A stretch of DNA of 64,000 nucleotides from JAGQIB01 sp041393395 (GTDB taxonomy: Bacteria > ARS69): contig JAWKKG010000005.1 in NCBI GenBank assembly GCA_041393395.1, forward strand, positions 1 through 64,000, written 5' to 3'. The notes under the pieces are model-generated. The model saw nothing but the letters and a program-made list of their open reading frames with translations. It was not told the origin of the DNA and did not search any database. Position 1 is the first letter of the stretch. Each line of letters begins with the position of its first letter. The translations under genes were made by a program, and so were the position numbers. Of this stretch, positions 50,998 to 60,810 are shown piece after piece.

Positions 50998-51804
50998 CTA
51001 GAACGTCTCGACGTACGAGAAGGAGAGCTCGCGTCCCCAGCCCTCGTCGACGACGACTTCCCCGTTCCCGGGAATCGCCGCCTCCGAGTTGTCGAGCATG
51101 TCACGCACGGCGAACCGGACCTGCATCTGGGGCGCCAGGTTCCAGCGCAGAACGGCGTTCAGGTACCCTTTGCCCTGTCCGTACATCCCGTCGTCGCGGT
51201 TGTCGTTGAACGCGAAATCGTACTCCATCGCGAACGAAACGACCCGGAAGATGTTCTTGTCCAGCCCCACGAACGGCGTGAGCGTGTTGTCGCCGTCTCC
51301 GTCCAGCGAGCGCCCGATGCCGCCGTGCAGGCTCAGGTCCCCGCCGAAGTCGTAGTTCTTCGAGACCACTCCGTACACGCCGCGGGACTTGAACTGGTAC
51401 CGCTTGTTCGAGCGATCCCAGAACCCCGCCCCTTGCGTGTCGATTCCGATCGCGAACGCCGGCCAGGCCCAGGTCTCCTCGAGCACCCGCACCCGACCGA
51501 AGAACTCGGGCCGCGGATACCATTCGGGACGACCGTCGCCGATGATCCGCAGGCCGCCGTACGCCACGCCGATCGACATCCAGTTCAGCACGCCCACGTC
51601 CACGCGTGCCTCGAGTCCGCCGGCCGGGAACACCCGGGCCCGCGTCTCGTACGATCCGCGAGGGACAAGGCCCGCGGTGGGCACGTCCACGAGCGTCCGC
51701 GCCGGCAGGTACTCCTGCGCGCCGCTCGTGGTCGCACTCACCAGCGCCCCGATCGCGGTCGCGATCCCGATCGCGCCCGTTCGGAGAGCAAAGCCGCTCC
51801 GCAT
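50998..51804 (-). CDS. Exported outer-membrane barrel-like protein
   Basis: 268 residues. The second of two close ATGs (51804) has GGGAGG six bases upstream and is preferred over 51810. Signal peptide to about residue 27 (TTSGAQE). The body has repeated strands (GSYETRARVFPAGGLEARVDV, MSIGVAYGGLRIIGDG, DLSLHGGIGRSLDGDGDNT, FAMEYDFAFND, LNAVLRWNLAPQMQVRFAV) and ends LSFSYVETF with terminal Phe, so a 10-14 strand barrel. No family recognised. It has its own promoter upstream. Confidence 0.78.
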   Translation of the reverse strand: MRSGFALRTGAIGIATAIGALVSATTSGAQEYLPARTLVDVPTAGLVPRGSYETRARVFPAGGLEARVDVGVLNWMSIGVAYGGLRIIGDGRPEWYPRPEFFGRVRVLEETWAWPAFAIGIDTQGAGFWDRSNKRYQFKSRGVYGVVSKNYDFGGDLSLHGGIGRSLDGDGDNTLTPFVGLDKNIFRVVSFAMEYDFAFNDNRDDGMYGQGKGYLNAVLRWNLAPQMQVRFAVRDMLDNSEAAIPGNGEVVVDEGWGRELSFSYVETF

Positions 51805-51888
51805 CCTCATCCTCCCACCTCCCGATCCCCTGCCGCCGATGCCCGCTCCCGATGCCGGGGCCTCGGGCCGAAACCCGGAGGCGCCGAG

Positions 51889-51918
51889 ACCGTAGCAACG
51901 GGCGCCGAGAAGCGTCAA
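51889..51918 (-). promoter_or_regulatory. Candidate promoter of the barrel gene
   Basis: Minus strand TTGACG (51918-51913), 18 bases, TACGGT (51894-51889), in the 131-base gap after dnaE. Predicted start near 51882. Confidence 0.5.
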
Positions 51919-51935
51919 GGAAGCCGGGGACGGTC

Positions 51936-54900
51936 CTAGGCCGTGGCCTCGGACCGGCCACGCCAGCGGCGACCGTTCTCGGAGCGCTCGGGCGCCCAGT
52001 GGCCGCCCAGACGCACTCCGCCCTCCCCCACGAGCTCCTCGAGCTCCTCGATCGTTTCCTTGGTGGGAGGCAGGCGGATGTCCGGGACCTCGACCCGGAC
52101 CAGGTTGCCGTCGCGCAGGCCGATCCGGAGGACGGTCCTCAGGCTGCCGAGACGGCGTTTTCCGATCGCCGTCAGGCGTTCCACGAACGACTCGTCCACG
52201 TCCGGGTCCATCACGTCGAGGAAGACACGGTCCGCGATGCGCTCCGCGACCTGGTCGAGCGGGATCGCCCGATCCGCGAGCAGCTTGGGCGTGCCCTCGT
52301 CGCGGAGGGAGAGCGTGCCGCCCACGAGCAGCATCTGCTCCGGGAGGAAGCAGTCCGCGTAGCGCTGCATCGGCTCCGAAAAGACGATCGCCTCCACCGT
52401 GCCGGTGAAGTCCTCGATCTCGAGGAAAGCCATCCGGTTGCCGCGCTTGTCGAAGGCGACGCGCACGCCGGTCACGAGGCCGCCGAGCACGACGTCGCGG
52501 CCGTCGGCGAGTTCCTCGAGCTCCGCCACGCGCGCGGTGGCGAACGAGCGCACCTCCGTGCCCCAGCGGTCGAGCGGGTGACCGCTGTAGTACACGCCGA
52601 GCGCTTCCTTCTCGAGCGTCAGCAACTGCGAGGGCGACCACGTCTCCGCCTCCGGCAGGCCGTCGCGGAACGGGTTCAGCAGCTCTTCGTCCGCCGTGTT
52701 CGCGAAAAGCGACGTTTGGCCGCGCTCGCGCTCCAGGCGGACACGGTTCCCGACCTCCAGCAGCATCGGGATCGACTCGAACACCTCGGCGCGGTGCCGG
52801 CCGAACGCGTCGAACGCGCCGGCCTGCGCGAGACTCTCGAGCATGCGGCGGTTCACGGTCTTGAGATCGATGCGGGTGACGAAATCGTACAGATCCTCGA
52901 ACGGTCCGCCCTCGGCGCGCACCTCCAGGATCCGTTCCACCGCGCCCACGCCGACGTTCCGGACCGCCGCCAGCCCGAACACGATCGATCCCTCCTTCAC
53001 GGAGAACCCGGACTCCGAGCGATTGATGTCCGGCGGCTCGAGCGGGATCCCCATGCGTCGCGCCTCCTCGATCAGCACCGGCACGCGCTTGGAGTCGTTC
53101 ATTTCCGAGGTCAGCGTGGCGGCGAGGAACTCCTCGGGGTATTTCGCCTTGAGCCACGCGGTCTGCACCGAGAGCACCGCGTACGCCGCGGAGTGCGACT
53201 TGTTGAAGCCGTACCCGGCGAAGTACGCCATGAGCTCGAACACGCGCGACGCCACGCCTTCGTCGATGTCGCGGTTCTTGCAGCCGGCCACGAACTTGAC
53301 CTGCTGCTTCTCCATTTCCTCCGGCTTCTTCTTGCCCATCGCGCGCCGAAGCAAGTCCGCTTCGCCGAGCGAGAAGCCGGCCATCTCCGCCGCGATCGCC
53401 ATGACCTGCTCCTGGTACAGGATCACGCCGTACGTCTCGCGGAGGATCGGCTCCAGGGTCGGGTGCAGCACCTCGATCGCTTCGCGCTCGTGCTTGCGAT
53501 CGATGTACGTCTTGTCCATCTGCGCGCCGAGCGGTCCCGGCCGGTACAGCGCGGTCGCGGCCACGACGTCCTCGAAGCGCGACGGACGCATCGCCTTCAG
53601 CAGCGAGCGCATGCCGGAGCTCTCGAACTGGAACACGCCGATCGTCTCGGCCCGGCACAGCAGGTCGTACGACACGGGATCGTCCATCGGGATGTCGTCG
53701 GGCGTGAGCTCCTGCCCGATCTTCTTCGCGACCATCTCGGTGGCGCGGTGGATCACCGTGAGCGTGCGCAGGCCCAGGAAGTCCATCTTGAGGAGACCGA
53801 CTTCCTCCACCCACTTCATGTCGTACTGGGTCGTGATTTCCTTCTTGTTCGAGACGTACAGCGGCACGTGATCCGTGAGGTCGCCGGGCGCCACCACGAC
53901 GCCGGCCGCGTGCGTCGACGCGTGCCGCGCGAGTCCCTCGAGCGCCCGCGCGTGCTTCAGCACCCGTCCGAACGTGGGATCGGATTCCTCCAGCCGGCCG
54001 AGGTCCGGGTTCTGCTCGAACGCCTTCGCGAGCGTCATGCCGGGGTCGGCCGGCACCATCTTCGCGATGCGGTCCATGTCCGCGAACGGCACCTTGAGCA
54101 CGCGCCCCACGTCGCGGAGCGCGGCCCGCGCCGCCATCCGCCCGAACGTGATGATCTGGGTCACGCTCTCCTTGCCGTACTTCCGCACGACGTAGTCGAT
54201 GATCTCGCTGCGGCGCTCGAAGCAGAAGTCGATGTCGATATCCGGCATCGACACGCGCTCCGGATTCAGGAAGCGCTCGAACAGGAGCTTGTTCGCGATC
54301 GGATCCAGGTTCGTGATGCCGAGCACCCACGACACGAGCGAACCGGCGGCTGATCCACGGCCGGGGCCCACCGGGATCCGGAGATCCTTCGCCGCCTGCA
54401 CGAAGTCGCGCACGATCAGGAAGTAGCCGGAGTAGCCCATCTGCGCGATGACCTGGAGCTCGAACTCGAGGCGGTGCTTGTACTCCTCACCGAAGTCCGG
54501 CACCCGCCGGCGCAGACCGTCCCACGAGAGACGTTCGAGGTAGGAGTGCTCGTCGTCCACGTCGTCCGGGAGCGGGAACCGCGGGACGAGCAGGTGCCCG
54601 AGCTCGAGGTCCACGTTGCAGCGCTCGGCGACCTCCACCGTGTTCGTGACCGCCTCCGGCAGGTCGGCGAACAGCTCCTTCATCTGCTCCGGCGTCTTGA
54701 AGTACAGCTCGGCCGTGCTCATGCGGAGGCGTTTCGGATCGTCGTACTCCTTGCCCGTGCCGATGCAGATCAGGAGATCCTGCGACTCCGCGTGGTCGCG
54801 CGTCATGTAGTGGCAGTCGTTCGTGGCCACGACCTTCGTGCCGGTGCGCTCCGCGAGCCGACGGATCAGCGGCACCACGCGACGCTCCTCGTCGATGTCG

Positions 54901-55451
54901 TGGTCCTGCACCTCGAGGTACACGTTCTCGCGGCCGAGGATCTCCTGGTAGAAGCCGAGGATCTCCAGCGCCTTGTCTTCCTTGCCGGCCAGGAGCGCGG
55001 AGGGCACCTCGCCCTTGAGGCACGCCGTCAACGCGATCAGGCCGTCGCCGTGCTCCTCCAGGAGCTCGCGGTCGATGCGCGGCCGGTAGTAGAAGCCCTC
55101 GAGGTACGCCTTCGAGGTGAGCTTCATCAGGTTGCGGTAGCCGGTCTTGTCCCGCGCGAGCAGCACGAGGTGGTGCGTGGCCGGCCCGCCCGCGCTCGCC
55201 GGCGTCCGGTCGTGCCGGCTGCCGGTGGTGATGTAGACCTCGCAGCCGAGGATCGGCTTCACGCCCTGCGCGTGGCAGGCCTTGTAGAACTCGATCGCTC
55301 CGTGCATCGCGCCGTGGTCCGTGAGCGCGAGCGCCGGCATGCCGCACGCCCGCGCGGCCGACACGAGATCGCGCACGCGATTCGCGCCGTCGAGCATCGA
55401 GTACTCACTGTGATTGTGGAGATGAACGAAGTCACAGTGCGTGATGCTCAC
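51936..55451 (-). CDS. dnaE: DNA polymerase III subunit alpha
   Basis: 1,171 residues from GTG overlapping the upstream stop (GTGA). PHP domain at the N-terminus (FVHLHNHSEYSMLDG, ALTDHGAMHGAIEFY), palm with the catalytic acidic motif PDIDIDF at residues 403-409, GPGRGSAAGSLVSW, fingers helices, helix-hairpin-helix (KTVNRRMLESLAQAGAFD) and OB-fold (DVVLGGLVTGVRVAFDKRG). The chain ends soon after the OB and C-terminal region. This is the main replicative polymerase of DnaE1 type. Confidence 0.96.
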   Translation of the reverse strand: MSITHCDFVHLHNHSEYSMLDGANRVRDLVSAARACGMPALALTDHGAMHGAIEFYKACHAQGVKPILGCEVYITTGSRHDRTPASAGGPATHHLVLLARDKTGYRNLMKLTSKAYLEGFYYRPRIDRELLEEHGDGLIALTACLKGEVPSALLAGKEDKALEILGFYQEILGRENVYLEVQDHDIDEERRVVPLIRRLAERTGTKVVATNDCHYMTRDHAESQDLLICIGTGKEYDDPKRLRMSTAELYFKTPEQMKELFADLPEAVTNTVEVAERCNVDLELGHLLVPRFPLPDDVDDEHSYLERLSWDGLRRRVPDFGEEYKHRLEFELQVIAQMGYSGYFLIVRDFVQAAKDLRIPVGPGRGSAAGSLVSWVLGITNLDPIANKLLFERFLNPERVSMPDIDIDFCFERRSEIIDYVVRKYGKESVTQIITFGRMAARAALRDVGRVLKVPFADMDRIAKMVPADPGMTLAKAFEQNPDLGRLEESDPTFGRVLKHARALEGLARHASTHAAGVVVAPGDLTDHVPLYVSNKKEITTQYDMKWVEEVGLLKMDFLGLRTLTVIHRATEMVAKKIGQELTPDDIPMDDPVSYDLLCRAETIGVFQFESSGMRSLLKAMRPSRFEDVVAATALYRPGPLGAQMDKTYIDRKHEREAIEVLHPTLEPILRETYGVILYQEQVMAIAAEMAGFSLGEADLLRRAMGKKKPEEMEKQQVKFVAGCKNRDIDEGVASRVFELMAYFAGYGFNKSHSAAYAVLSVQTAWLKAKYPEEFLAATLTSEMNDSKRVPVLIEEARRMGIPLEPPDINRSESGFSVKEGSIVFGLAAVRNVGVGAVERILEVRAEGGPFEDLYDFVTRIDLKTVNRRMLESLAQAGAFDAFGRHRAEVFESIPMLLEVGNRVRLERERGQTSLFANTADEELLNPFRDGLPEAETWSPSQLLTLEKEALGVYYSGHPLDRWGTEVRSFATARVAELEELADGRDVVLGGLVTGVRVAFDKRGNRMAFLEIEDFTGTVEAIVFSEPMQRYADCFLPEQMLLVGGTLSLRDEGTPKLLADRAIPLDQVAERIADRVFLDVMDPDVDESFVERLTAIGKRRLGSLRTVLRIGLRDGNLVRVEVPDIRLPPTKETIEELEELVGEGGVRLGGHWAPERSENGRRWRGRSEATA

Positions 55452-57937
55452 GGGAGCCTGGCCTCCACCACCTTGCGGGTCTCGTTGCCGCAGCGATCCA
55501 CCGCCACGATCTCGAACGTACCGCCGCGGCCGGACTCGGGCGCGAAAGGCACGAGCGCGATCACGTCGCCGGTCTCGTCGTCCAGCTCCTGGGCGATGCG
55601 CGCGCCGTCCAGGCGCACCGTCACGCCGTCGCAGTCGAGCCCCGCGCCCTGGTCCTCCGCGAGGAACGCGAGGTGCACCTCCCCGCGCTCCACCACGAGC
55701 CGGGCCGGACCGATCGTGGGCGGGACCCGGTCCTCGAACAATCCGAACGGGAGGACCGTGCGCGTCTCGACCGTCCACTCGCGGTCGCCCTGGCGATCGG
55801 CCCCAAGGTAACGGAAACGGTCCCCCTCCTGCACGAACACGGCAACCCGCTCCGGATCGAAGGCGGACGCGCCGTCGGCCGGCGGTGCATCCGCGGGGCG
55901 CAGCACGGCGCGCCAGTCCTCGAGGGCCAGCACCTGACCGAAGTCCGCCACGTAGAGGTCGCCAAGCGGGACGAGTTCCGGATTCGCGCCGGACGGCGGC
56001 GGGCCGTCGCTCCGGACGAGCGGGATGGCCGGCTCGCGAATGCAGGTGGCCGGCACGATCACGGCCGCACGGGAATCCTCCGACGCCGCCGTGATCTCCC
56101 CCGGACCGAGGCCGGCGGCGGCCGGCGCGCGCCAGGACCACGCCACGGGGCGGCCCCAGGCGTCGATGCCCTTCCATTCCGCACCGAGGCCGGTCCACAC
56201 GCGGGTGCGATCGAGCGCGGGGCGCGCGTCGAGCATCACCCGGACTCCGGGGCCGAGCGCGCGCACGAGCACCGCGGCCTCTTCGCCGGTGGCGGGCACG
56301 ATCTCCCAGCCGCCGGACACGGCGTTCCACGGGAACTCGGGCGCGAAGCGGAGCTCCACGAAGCCGCCGTGCGTGACGACCTCGAACGTCGGCACGAGCG
56401 GCGGCGGCGCCTCCGCGCCGTCCGGCGCGACGCTGCGCGCGAGGCCCACCGCGCCGAGCCGGTCCACCGGCTGCGCGCGCACGACCACGCTCGCCCGTCC
56501 CTGCCCCGGGATGCGGCCGGCGATCGCGATCTGACCGCGAAACGACCCGTCCGGCCGGATGGTCGCGTCCGGTTCGTCGAACCAGGTGACGCCGCCGTCG
56601 GGCGACCAGTCGAGGTGCACGCGATCGAGCGGACGTCCGCCCTCCCGCACCGCACCGATCACGGTCAACGTGTCGGCCCAGCTCGCGGTGAGATCGGCCG
56701 CCCAGGGATCCGGCTCGCTGTCCGGCTCCGCCTCCGCAAACAGAGAAAGCGCAGCGACTTCCGGCGGTGCACCAAAGGAGAGCGTGAACGTGACTCGGCC
56801 CCGGTTGCCGGCCGCGTCCTCGATCTCCACGGTGTACTCCCGCTCCCTCGCCTCGCCGACCTGCACGGACGGCGCGAGCGGGAACGCGGACGACGAGTCC
56901 GCCGTGTCGCCGGCCGCACGACGCAGCCGCCGGCTCTCCGCGGGGCCTCGCCCGGCCCGAAGCACGCCGCCCCGCCCGGCGAGATCCTCGACCACCGGCA
57001 GCTCGTTGCCGGCGCAGAGGTAAACGCGGTGGAATCGGCCGATCTTCGAGTACGAGAAGCGCGGATCGATCTGGTAGTCCTGCTGCGCCGACTGCGAGAA
57101 CGCGAATCCGCGGTAGTCCACGGCGTAGATGCGCTCCTCGCCCTCGCGGAGCTCGAGGCGAGCGGGCGCGAGGCGGAACTTGCAGGCGTTCGTGGACTCG
57201 TCGATCTCCAGCGCCACGCCGATCTCGCCCTCCACCGGGATCGTGCGCGCGAGGCGGCCCTCGTGGTTCGCGCCGTCCGGGATCACGTCGTAGACCATCG
57301 TGTCGGCGCGGCCGTCCACGGAAGACGTCGCGTCCAGCGGGGTCAACGCGAGGCGCAGCGGCACCGGGGGCGTGGTGTCCGGGACCCCGAAGCCCTCGCG
57401 GAGCGGATCGAGCGGCCGCTCCGCCTCGTCGCGGATTTCGAAGTGCAGGTGCGGCACGCCCACGCCGGACTGCCCGGTCCACGCGACCGTGTCCCCCGCC
57501 TTCACCGGAAAGCGGCCGGGCGGGAAGGAGACGTCGAGGTAGGCGTCTCCGGCGTCGAGCTGCCGGGTGCGGATCGAGTCGCCCACCGCGCCGGCGAACC
57601 GCGACAGGTGCGCGTAGACGGCGGTGCGGCCGTCGGCGAGGCGCAGGTACAGCGCGCGACCGTAGCCGCCGCAGGTGACGCGCGCGCGGACCACGTCGCC
57701 GTCCGCCACCGCGATGGCCTTGAAGCCGACCATCCCCTGAGTGGAGATGTCGATGCCGGAGTGGAAATGCCCCGGCCGGAACTCGCACAGGCCGCCGGTC
57801 ACGCAGCGGCTCGCGTCCGTGGGCCACAGGTAGTCGGCGGCGACGGCGCGCGCCGGGAGCCCGGCGAGCGCGATCGTCACGGCGGCGAGGAGGGTCGAGA
57901 CCGCCGCGGCGCGGCGGCGAGGGTGGTGCGGGAGCAT
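55448..57937 (-). CDS. Large exported M23-family peptidase (LytM-type) with beta-rich C-terminus
   Basis: 829 residues. Signal peptide (about 12-34). LytM/M23 site is complete: His59-x3-Asp63 in HFHSGIDIS, His110 in YAHLSR, His163-x-His165 in VPHLHFEIRD, so a zinc endopeptidase for peptidoglycan cross-bridges is expected. About 650 further residues of Ig-like beta domains follow (VTFTLSFGAPPEVA, VHLAFLAEDQGAG, GTFEIVAVDRCGNETRK), more than most M23 enzymes carry. No ribosome site precedes the ATG; a TTGACG box lies 31-36 bases upstream. Overlaps dnaE by GTGA, an unusual pairing. Confidence 0.88.
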   Translation of the reverse strand: MLPHHPRRRAAAVSTLLAAVTIALAGLPARAVAADYLWPTDASRCVTGGLCEFRPGHFHSGIDISTQGMVGFKAIAVADGDVVRARVTCGGYGRALYLRLADGRTAVYAHLSRFAGAVGDSIRTRQLDAGDAYLDVSFPPGRFPVKAGDTVAWTGQSGVGVPHLHFEIRDEAERPLDPLREGFGVPDTTPPVPLRLALTPLDATSSVDGRADTMVYDVIPDGANHEGRLARTIPVEGEIGVALEIDESTNACKFRLAPARLELREGEERIYAVDYRGFAFSQSAQQDYQIDPRFSYSKIGRFHRVYLCAGNELPVVEDLAGRGGVLRAGRGPAESRRLRRAAGDTADSSSAFPLAPSVQVGEAREREYTVEIEDAAGNRGRVTFTLSFGAPPEVAALSLFAEAEPDSEPDPWAADLTASWADTLTVIGAVREGGRPLDRVHLDWSPDGGVTWFDEPDATIRPDGSFRGQIAIAGRIPGQGRASVVVRAQPVDRLGAVGLARSVAPDGAEAPPPLVPTFEVVTHGGFVELRFAPEFPWNAVSGGWEIVPATGEEAAVLVRALGPGVRVMLDARPALDRTRVWTGLGAEWKGIDAWGRPVAWSWRAPAAAGLGPGEITAASEDSRAAVIVPATCIREPAIPLVRSDGPPPSGANPELVPLGDLYVADFGQVLALEDWRAVLRPADAPPADGASAFDPERVAVFVQEGDRFRYLGADRQGDREWTVETRTVLPFGLFEDRVPPTIGPARLVVERGEVHLAFLAEDQGAGLDCDGVTVRLDGARIAQELDDETGDVIALVPFAPESGRGGTFEIVAVDRCGNETRKVVEARLP

Positions 57938-57944
57938 GCCCGGA

Positions 57945-57973
57945 ACTTCGCACCGGCCTTCCGGCAGCGTCAA
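57945..57973 (-). promoter_or_regulatory. Candidate promoter of the M23 gene, possibly leaderless
   Basis: Minus strand TTGACG (57973-57968), 17 bases, CGAAGT (57950-57945, weak). The start would fall at or next to the ATG at 57937, consistent with the missing ribosome site. Confidence 0.35.
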
Positions 57974-58106
57974 GAACGCGCCGAGGAACGGCCTCCGGGG
58001 TCCCGGGCGGCCGCCTTGCCCGGCCCTCGGGCGCGTGATAGGCTCTCCGGGTTTTCCGCCGAACATCCAAGACACGGGCCCCGCGGGGGCCGGAGGAAGT
58101 CCGCCC

Positions 58107-59957
58107 ATGGTCATGAGCACGATGCGTGAGAAGACGAAGGTCGTGCTGTTCATCGCACTCCTCGCCTTCGTCGGCCTCATCTTCTTCGACTGGGGCATGC
58201 AGAAGTCCTCCGGCGGCGGCGGGCGCGGCGCGAGCGGCCCCGTCCTCGGCAAGGTGAACGGTCACGACATCACTGGAGACGACTACCGCCGCACGCGCAC
58301 GATGGTTCTCCAGAATTTCGAAGCGCGTTCCGGCCGCTCCGCGACGGCTGCGGACAACGACGCGATCGAGGAAGAGGTCTGGATCTCGCTCGTCCGCAAC
58401 TCGCTGATGCAGCAGGAGATCGACAGGTTCGGCATCAAGTTCACGGATGCGGAGATCCTCGAGCTCCTCAAGACGAACCCGCCGCAGGAGATCCGCGCGG
58501 GCTTCACGGACGCGAACGGCAACTTCGACGCCGCCGCCTACCAGCGCGCGCTGCTCGACCCGCAGATGGCGGGCCAGTGGGCGGGCGTGGAGGCGTACCT
58601 GCGGGCTTCCATGCCGGCGGAGAAGCTGCAGAACTACGTGGCGATGAACGCGCACGTGACGAACGCGGAGCTCCGCCAGCGATTCCTGGATCGGAACGAG
58701 AAGGTGCGCGTGGCGTACGTCGCGTCGACACCGGCGCGGATCGAGCTCGAGGACGGCGCGATCACGGACGCCGATCTCAAGGCCTGGTACGACGCGCACC
58801 CGGACGACTACCGCACGCGCGAGTCGGCGGTGCTGGAGTACGTGGAGATTCCCAAGACCCCGAGCGCGGAGGATTCGCTCGACGTCCGCAAGGACCTCGA
58901 GGACACGCGCGACGCGATCGTCGAAGGCGCGGACTTCGCCGAGGAGGCGAAGGCGCTCTCCGACGACGGCTCGGCCGAGCGCGGCGGCGACCTCGGGTTC
59001 ATCTCCAAGGGCGACATGGTGCCGGAGTTCGAGCAGATGGCGTGGGCGACGAACGTCGGCGAGGTCTCGCCCGTGTTCCAGACGCCGTTCGGCTACCACA
59101 TCCTGAAGGTCGAGGAGCTCAAGAACGAGGGCGGCGAGGAGATTCGCCACGTGCGGCACATCCTCATGCGCGTGGAGGCTTCCAACTACACGCTGCGCGA
59201 CGCCGAGGACGCGATCGACAACCTCGTGGAGGATCTCGGCGGCGGCAAGAACCTGAAGGCCGCGGCGGAGAAGGCCGGGCTCACGGTGCAGACCACCGAC
59301 CCGTTCGAGAAGGACACCGCGATCCCGGGCATCGGTCTGAATCGCGCGGCGATGCGGTTCGCGTTCACGGCGCAGCCGGGCGCGGTGACGCCGCAGAAGA
59401 TCGAGGACGACAACGGCTACTACCTGTTCAAGCTCGTGGAGCGCCGCCCGCCGGGCATGATCCCGTTCGAGGACGCGAAGGTCACGGTGGAGGCGGCCGT
59501 GCGCCAGGACAAGCAGCGCGCGCTCGCGAAGAAGAAGCTCACCGATGCGCTCGCCGCGAATCCGGAGTCGCTCGAGAAGCTCGCGCAGGCGATGGGTGGC
59601 GAGGTCGACACCACGATCGAGTTCAGCCGCGAGGCGTTCGTGCCCGGCGTGGGCCGTCGCAACGGCTTCGTGGCCGAGGCGTTCCAGCTCGCCGAGGGTC
59701 AGCGCTCCGGCCTCGTGGACTCCGACCGCGGCTTCTACGTGATGCAGGTCGTGCAGCAGATCCCGGCCGACGAGGCCGCGTTCGTGGAGCAGAAGGATCG
59801 CCTCCGCGAGGAGCTGTTCGTGGAGAAGCGTCAGGCCTACGTGCAGGCGTGGCTCGAGAAGCTGATCCAGGAAGCGGACGTCGTGGACATGCGCTCGGGT
59901 GAGAGCGTGAAGTGGACGCCGGATCCGGCGCTGTTCCAGTACTCGGCGGAGGCGTAG
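58107..59957 (+). CDS. PpiD/SurA-like membrane-anchored peptidyl-prolyl isomerase chaperone
   Basis: 616 residues with GGAGGA nine bases before the ATG. One N-terminal transmembrane helix (KVVLFIALLAFVGLIFFDWG, residues 10-29) anchors a periplasmic chain. SurA_N-like helical region at about 45-230 (VLGKVNGHDITGDDYRRT, then RNSLMQQEIDRFGI). The parvulin-like domain covers about 240-350 (SDDGSAERGGDLGFISKGDM, VSPVFQTPFGYHILKVEE), and a second partial one (RHVRHILMRVE) follows. PpiD proteins guide newly exported outer-membrane proteins at the Sec exit, fitting the many barrels here. Divergent from the M23 gene. Confidence 0.9.
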   Translation: MVMSTMREKTKVVLFIALLAFVGLIFFDWGMQKSSGGGGRGASGPVLGKVNGHDITGDDYRRTRTMVLQNFEARSGRSATAADNDAIEEEVWISLVRNSLMQQEIDRFGIKFTDAEILELLKTNPPQEIRAGFTDANGNFDAAAYQRALLDPQMAGQWAGVEAYLRASMPAEKLQNYVAMNAHVTNAELRQRFLDRNEKVRVAYVASTPARIELEDGAITDADLKAWYDAHPDDYRTRESAVLEYVEIPKTPSAEDSLDVRKDLEDTRDAIVEGADFAEEAKALSDDGSAERGGDLGFISKGDMVPEFEQMAWATNVGEVSPVFQTPFGYHILKVEELKNEGGEEIRHVRHILMRVEASNYTLRDAEDAIDNLVEDLGGGKNLKAAAEKAGLTVQTTDPFEKDTAIPGIGLNRAAMRFAFTAQPGAVTPQKIEDDNGYYLFKLVERRPPGMIPFEDAKVTVEAAVRQDKQRALAKKKLTDALAANPESLEKLAQAMGGEVDTTIEFSREAFVPGVGRRNGFVAEAFQLAEGQRSGLVDSDRGFYVMQVVQQIPADEAAFVEQKDRLREELFVEKRQAYVQAWLEKLIQEADVVDMRSGESVKWTPDPALFQYSAEA

Positions 59958-59989
59958 CGCTCGTCGGGATCGGAGTCTGCAGGTGGATC

Positions 59990-60022
59990 AAGGGCCCCGC
60001 GGCGAGACGTCGCGGGGCCCTT
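59990..60022 (+). terminator. Rho-independent terminator after the PpiD-like gene
   Basis: Stem AAGGGCCCCGCG with CGCGGGGCCCTT, loop of nine bases, followed by TCACTTCG. Starts 33 bases after the stop and also lies at the end of the convergent tatA gene. Confidence 0.75.
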
Positions 60023-60061
60023 TCACTTCGAAGCCTGCAAGGCGTTCGGGCGAGCGGAACT

Positions 60062-60436
60062 CTAGGAAAGATCCGAAGGCCCCGGCGCCGAAGACGACGA
60101 GCCGGCCGTCCCCGATCCGTCGTCCGTGCGGCGCGGGATCGCGTCCCCGCCCCCACTGCCCGAACTCGCCGCGGCCTCGCCGGCCGTCTCACCGCTCGCC
60201 GTCTTCTCCGCGGACACCTCGCTCCGCATCCCTCGCGGCGGGCCGAGCTTCTTCTCCTTGTCCTCATCCAGCGCGTCCGAGAGGTTCATCTCGCGCTGGA
60301 ACTCCGTGGAGAACTTGCGGAACTCGCGCAGGCCCTTGCCGAGGCCGCGCGCGACCTCGGGGATCTTCTTGGGTCCGAAGATGAGCAGGACCACCACGAG
60401 GATCAGGAAAAGCTCGGGACCACCGATGCCGCCCAC
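60062..60436 (-). CDS. tatA: TatA/TatB-family twin-arginine translocase component
   Basis: 124 residues from GTG 60436 with AAGGAG five bases upstream. Short N-terminal helix GPELFLILVVVLLIFGPKK, then the amphipathic helix IPEVARGLGKGLREFRKF of TatA/E; the FGP turn is conserved. The acidic/Ser/Gly-rich tail (about 70 residues) is long and low in complexity. No tatC in the window. A single such gene may cover TatA and TatB roles. Confidence 0.9.
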   Translation of the reverse strand: MGGIGGPELFLILVVVLLIFGPKKIPEVARGLGKGLREFRKFSTEFQREMNLSDALDEDKEKKLGPPRGMRSEVSAEKTASGETAGEAAASSGSGGGDAIPRRTDDGSGTAGSSSSAPGPSDLS

Positions 60437-60543
60437 GGGAACTCCTTGTTGCCGGCCGGATCGTTGCTGGCCGGTTCGTTGCCGCCGGTTCGTTGCCGCC
60501 GGTTCGATTCTCTCGAGTGCCGGCCTTTCGAGTGCCGGTCCGT

Positions 60544-60810
60544 CTAGTACCAGCGGAAGATGTACGTCGCGAGGACCACGCCGAGCACCGCCATCAGGTT
60601 CACCTTCAGCGAGAACCCGAGGGTGACCGTGAACGCCACGAGATTCAACGTGGCCGGTCCGATCCCCGCCTCCACGGAGCGCAGGAAGAACTCCTTCACC
60701 ACGCCGGCCGGCAGCACGAGGCCGATCGCCTCGCCGACCGCCGAGCCGATGATCATGCCGACCACGATCAGGAGTGCCAGGAACCACGGACTCTTCGGGC
60801 GACCCTTCAC
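60544..60810 (-). CDS. DUF4321 small membrane protein
   Basis: 88 residues; GTG start overlapping the upstream stop, GGGAGGG upstream. Two hydrophobic helices (ALLIVVGMIIGSAVGEAIG; VNLMAVLGVVLATYIFRW) with the DUF4321 pattern G-x-[IV]-[IL]-G...GxA-T-LNL...FTVTLGFSLKVN between them. Function unknown; the family often sits near tatA and cell-envelope genes. Confidence 0.85.
   Translation of the reverse strand: MKGRPKSPWFLALLIVVGMIIGSAVGEAIGLVLPAGVVKEFFLRSVEAGIGPATLNLVAFTVTLGFSLKVNLMAVLGVVLATYIFRWY

Noticed and set aside
51936..59159. A single 2,407-codon reading frame including dnaE
   Set aside because: The upstream half is an out-of-frame shadow of the M23 and PpiD genes; DnaE homology starts exactly at the GTG at 55451.
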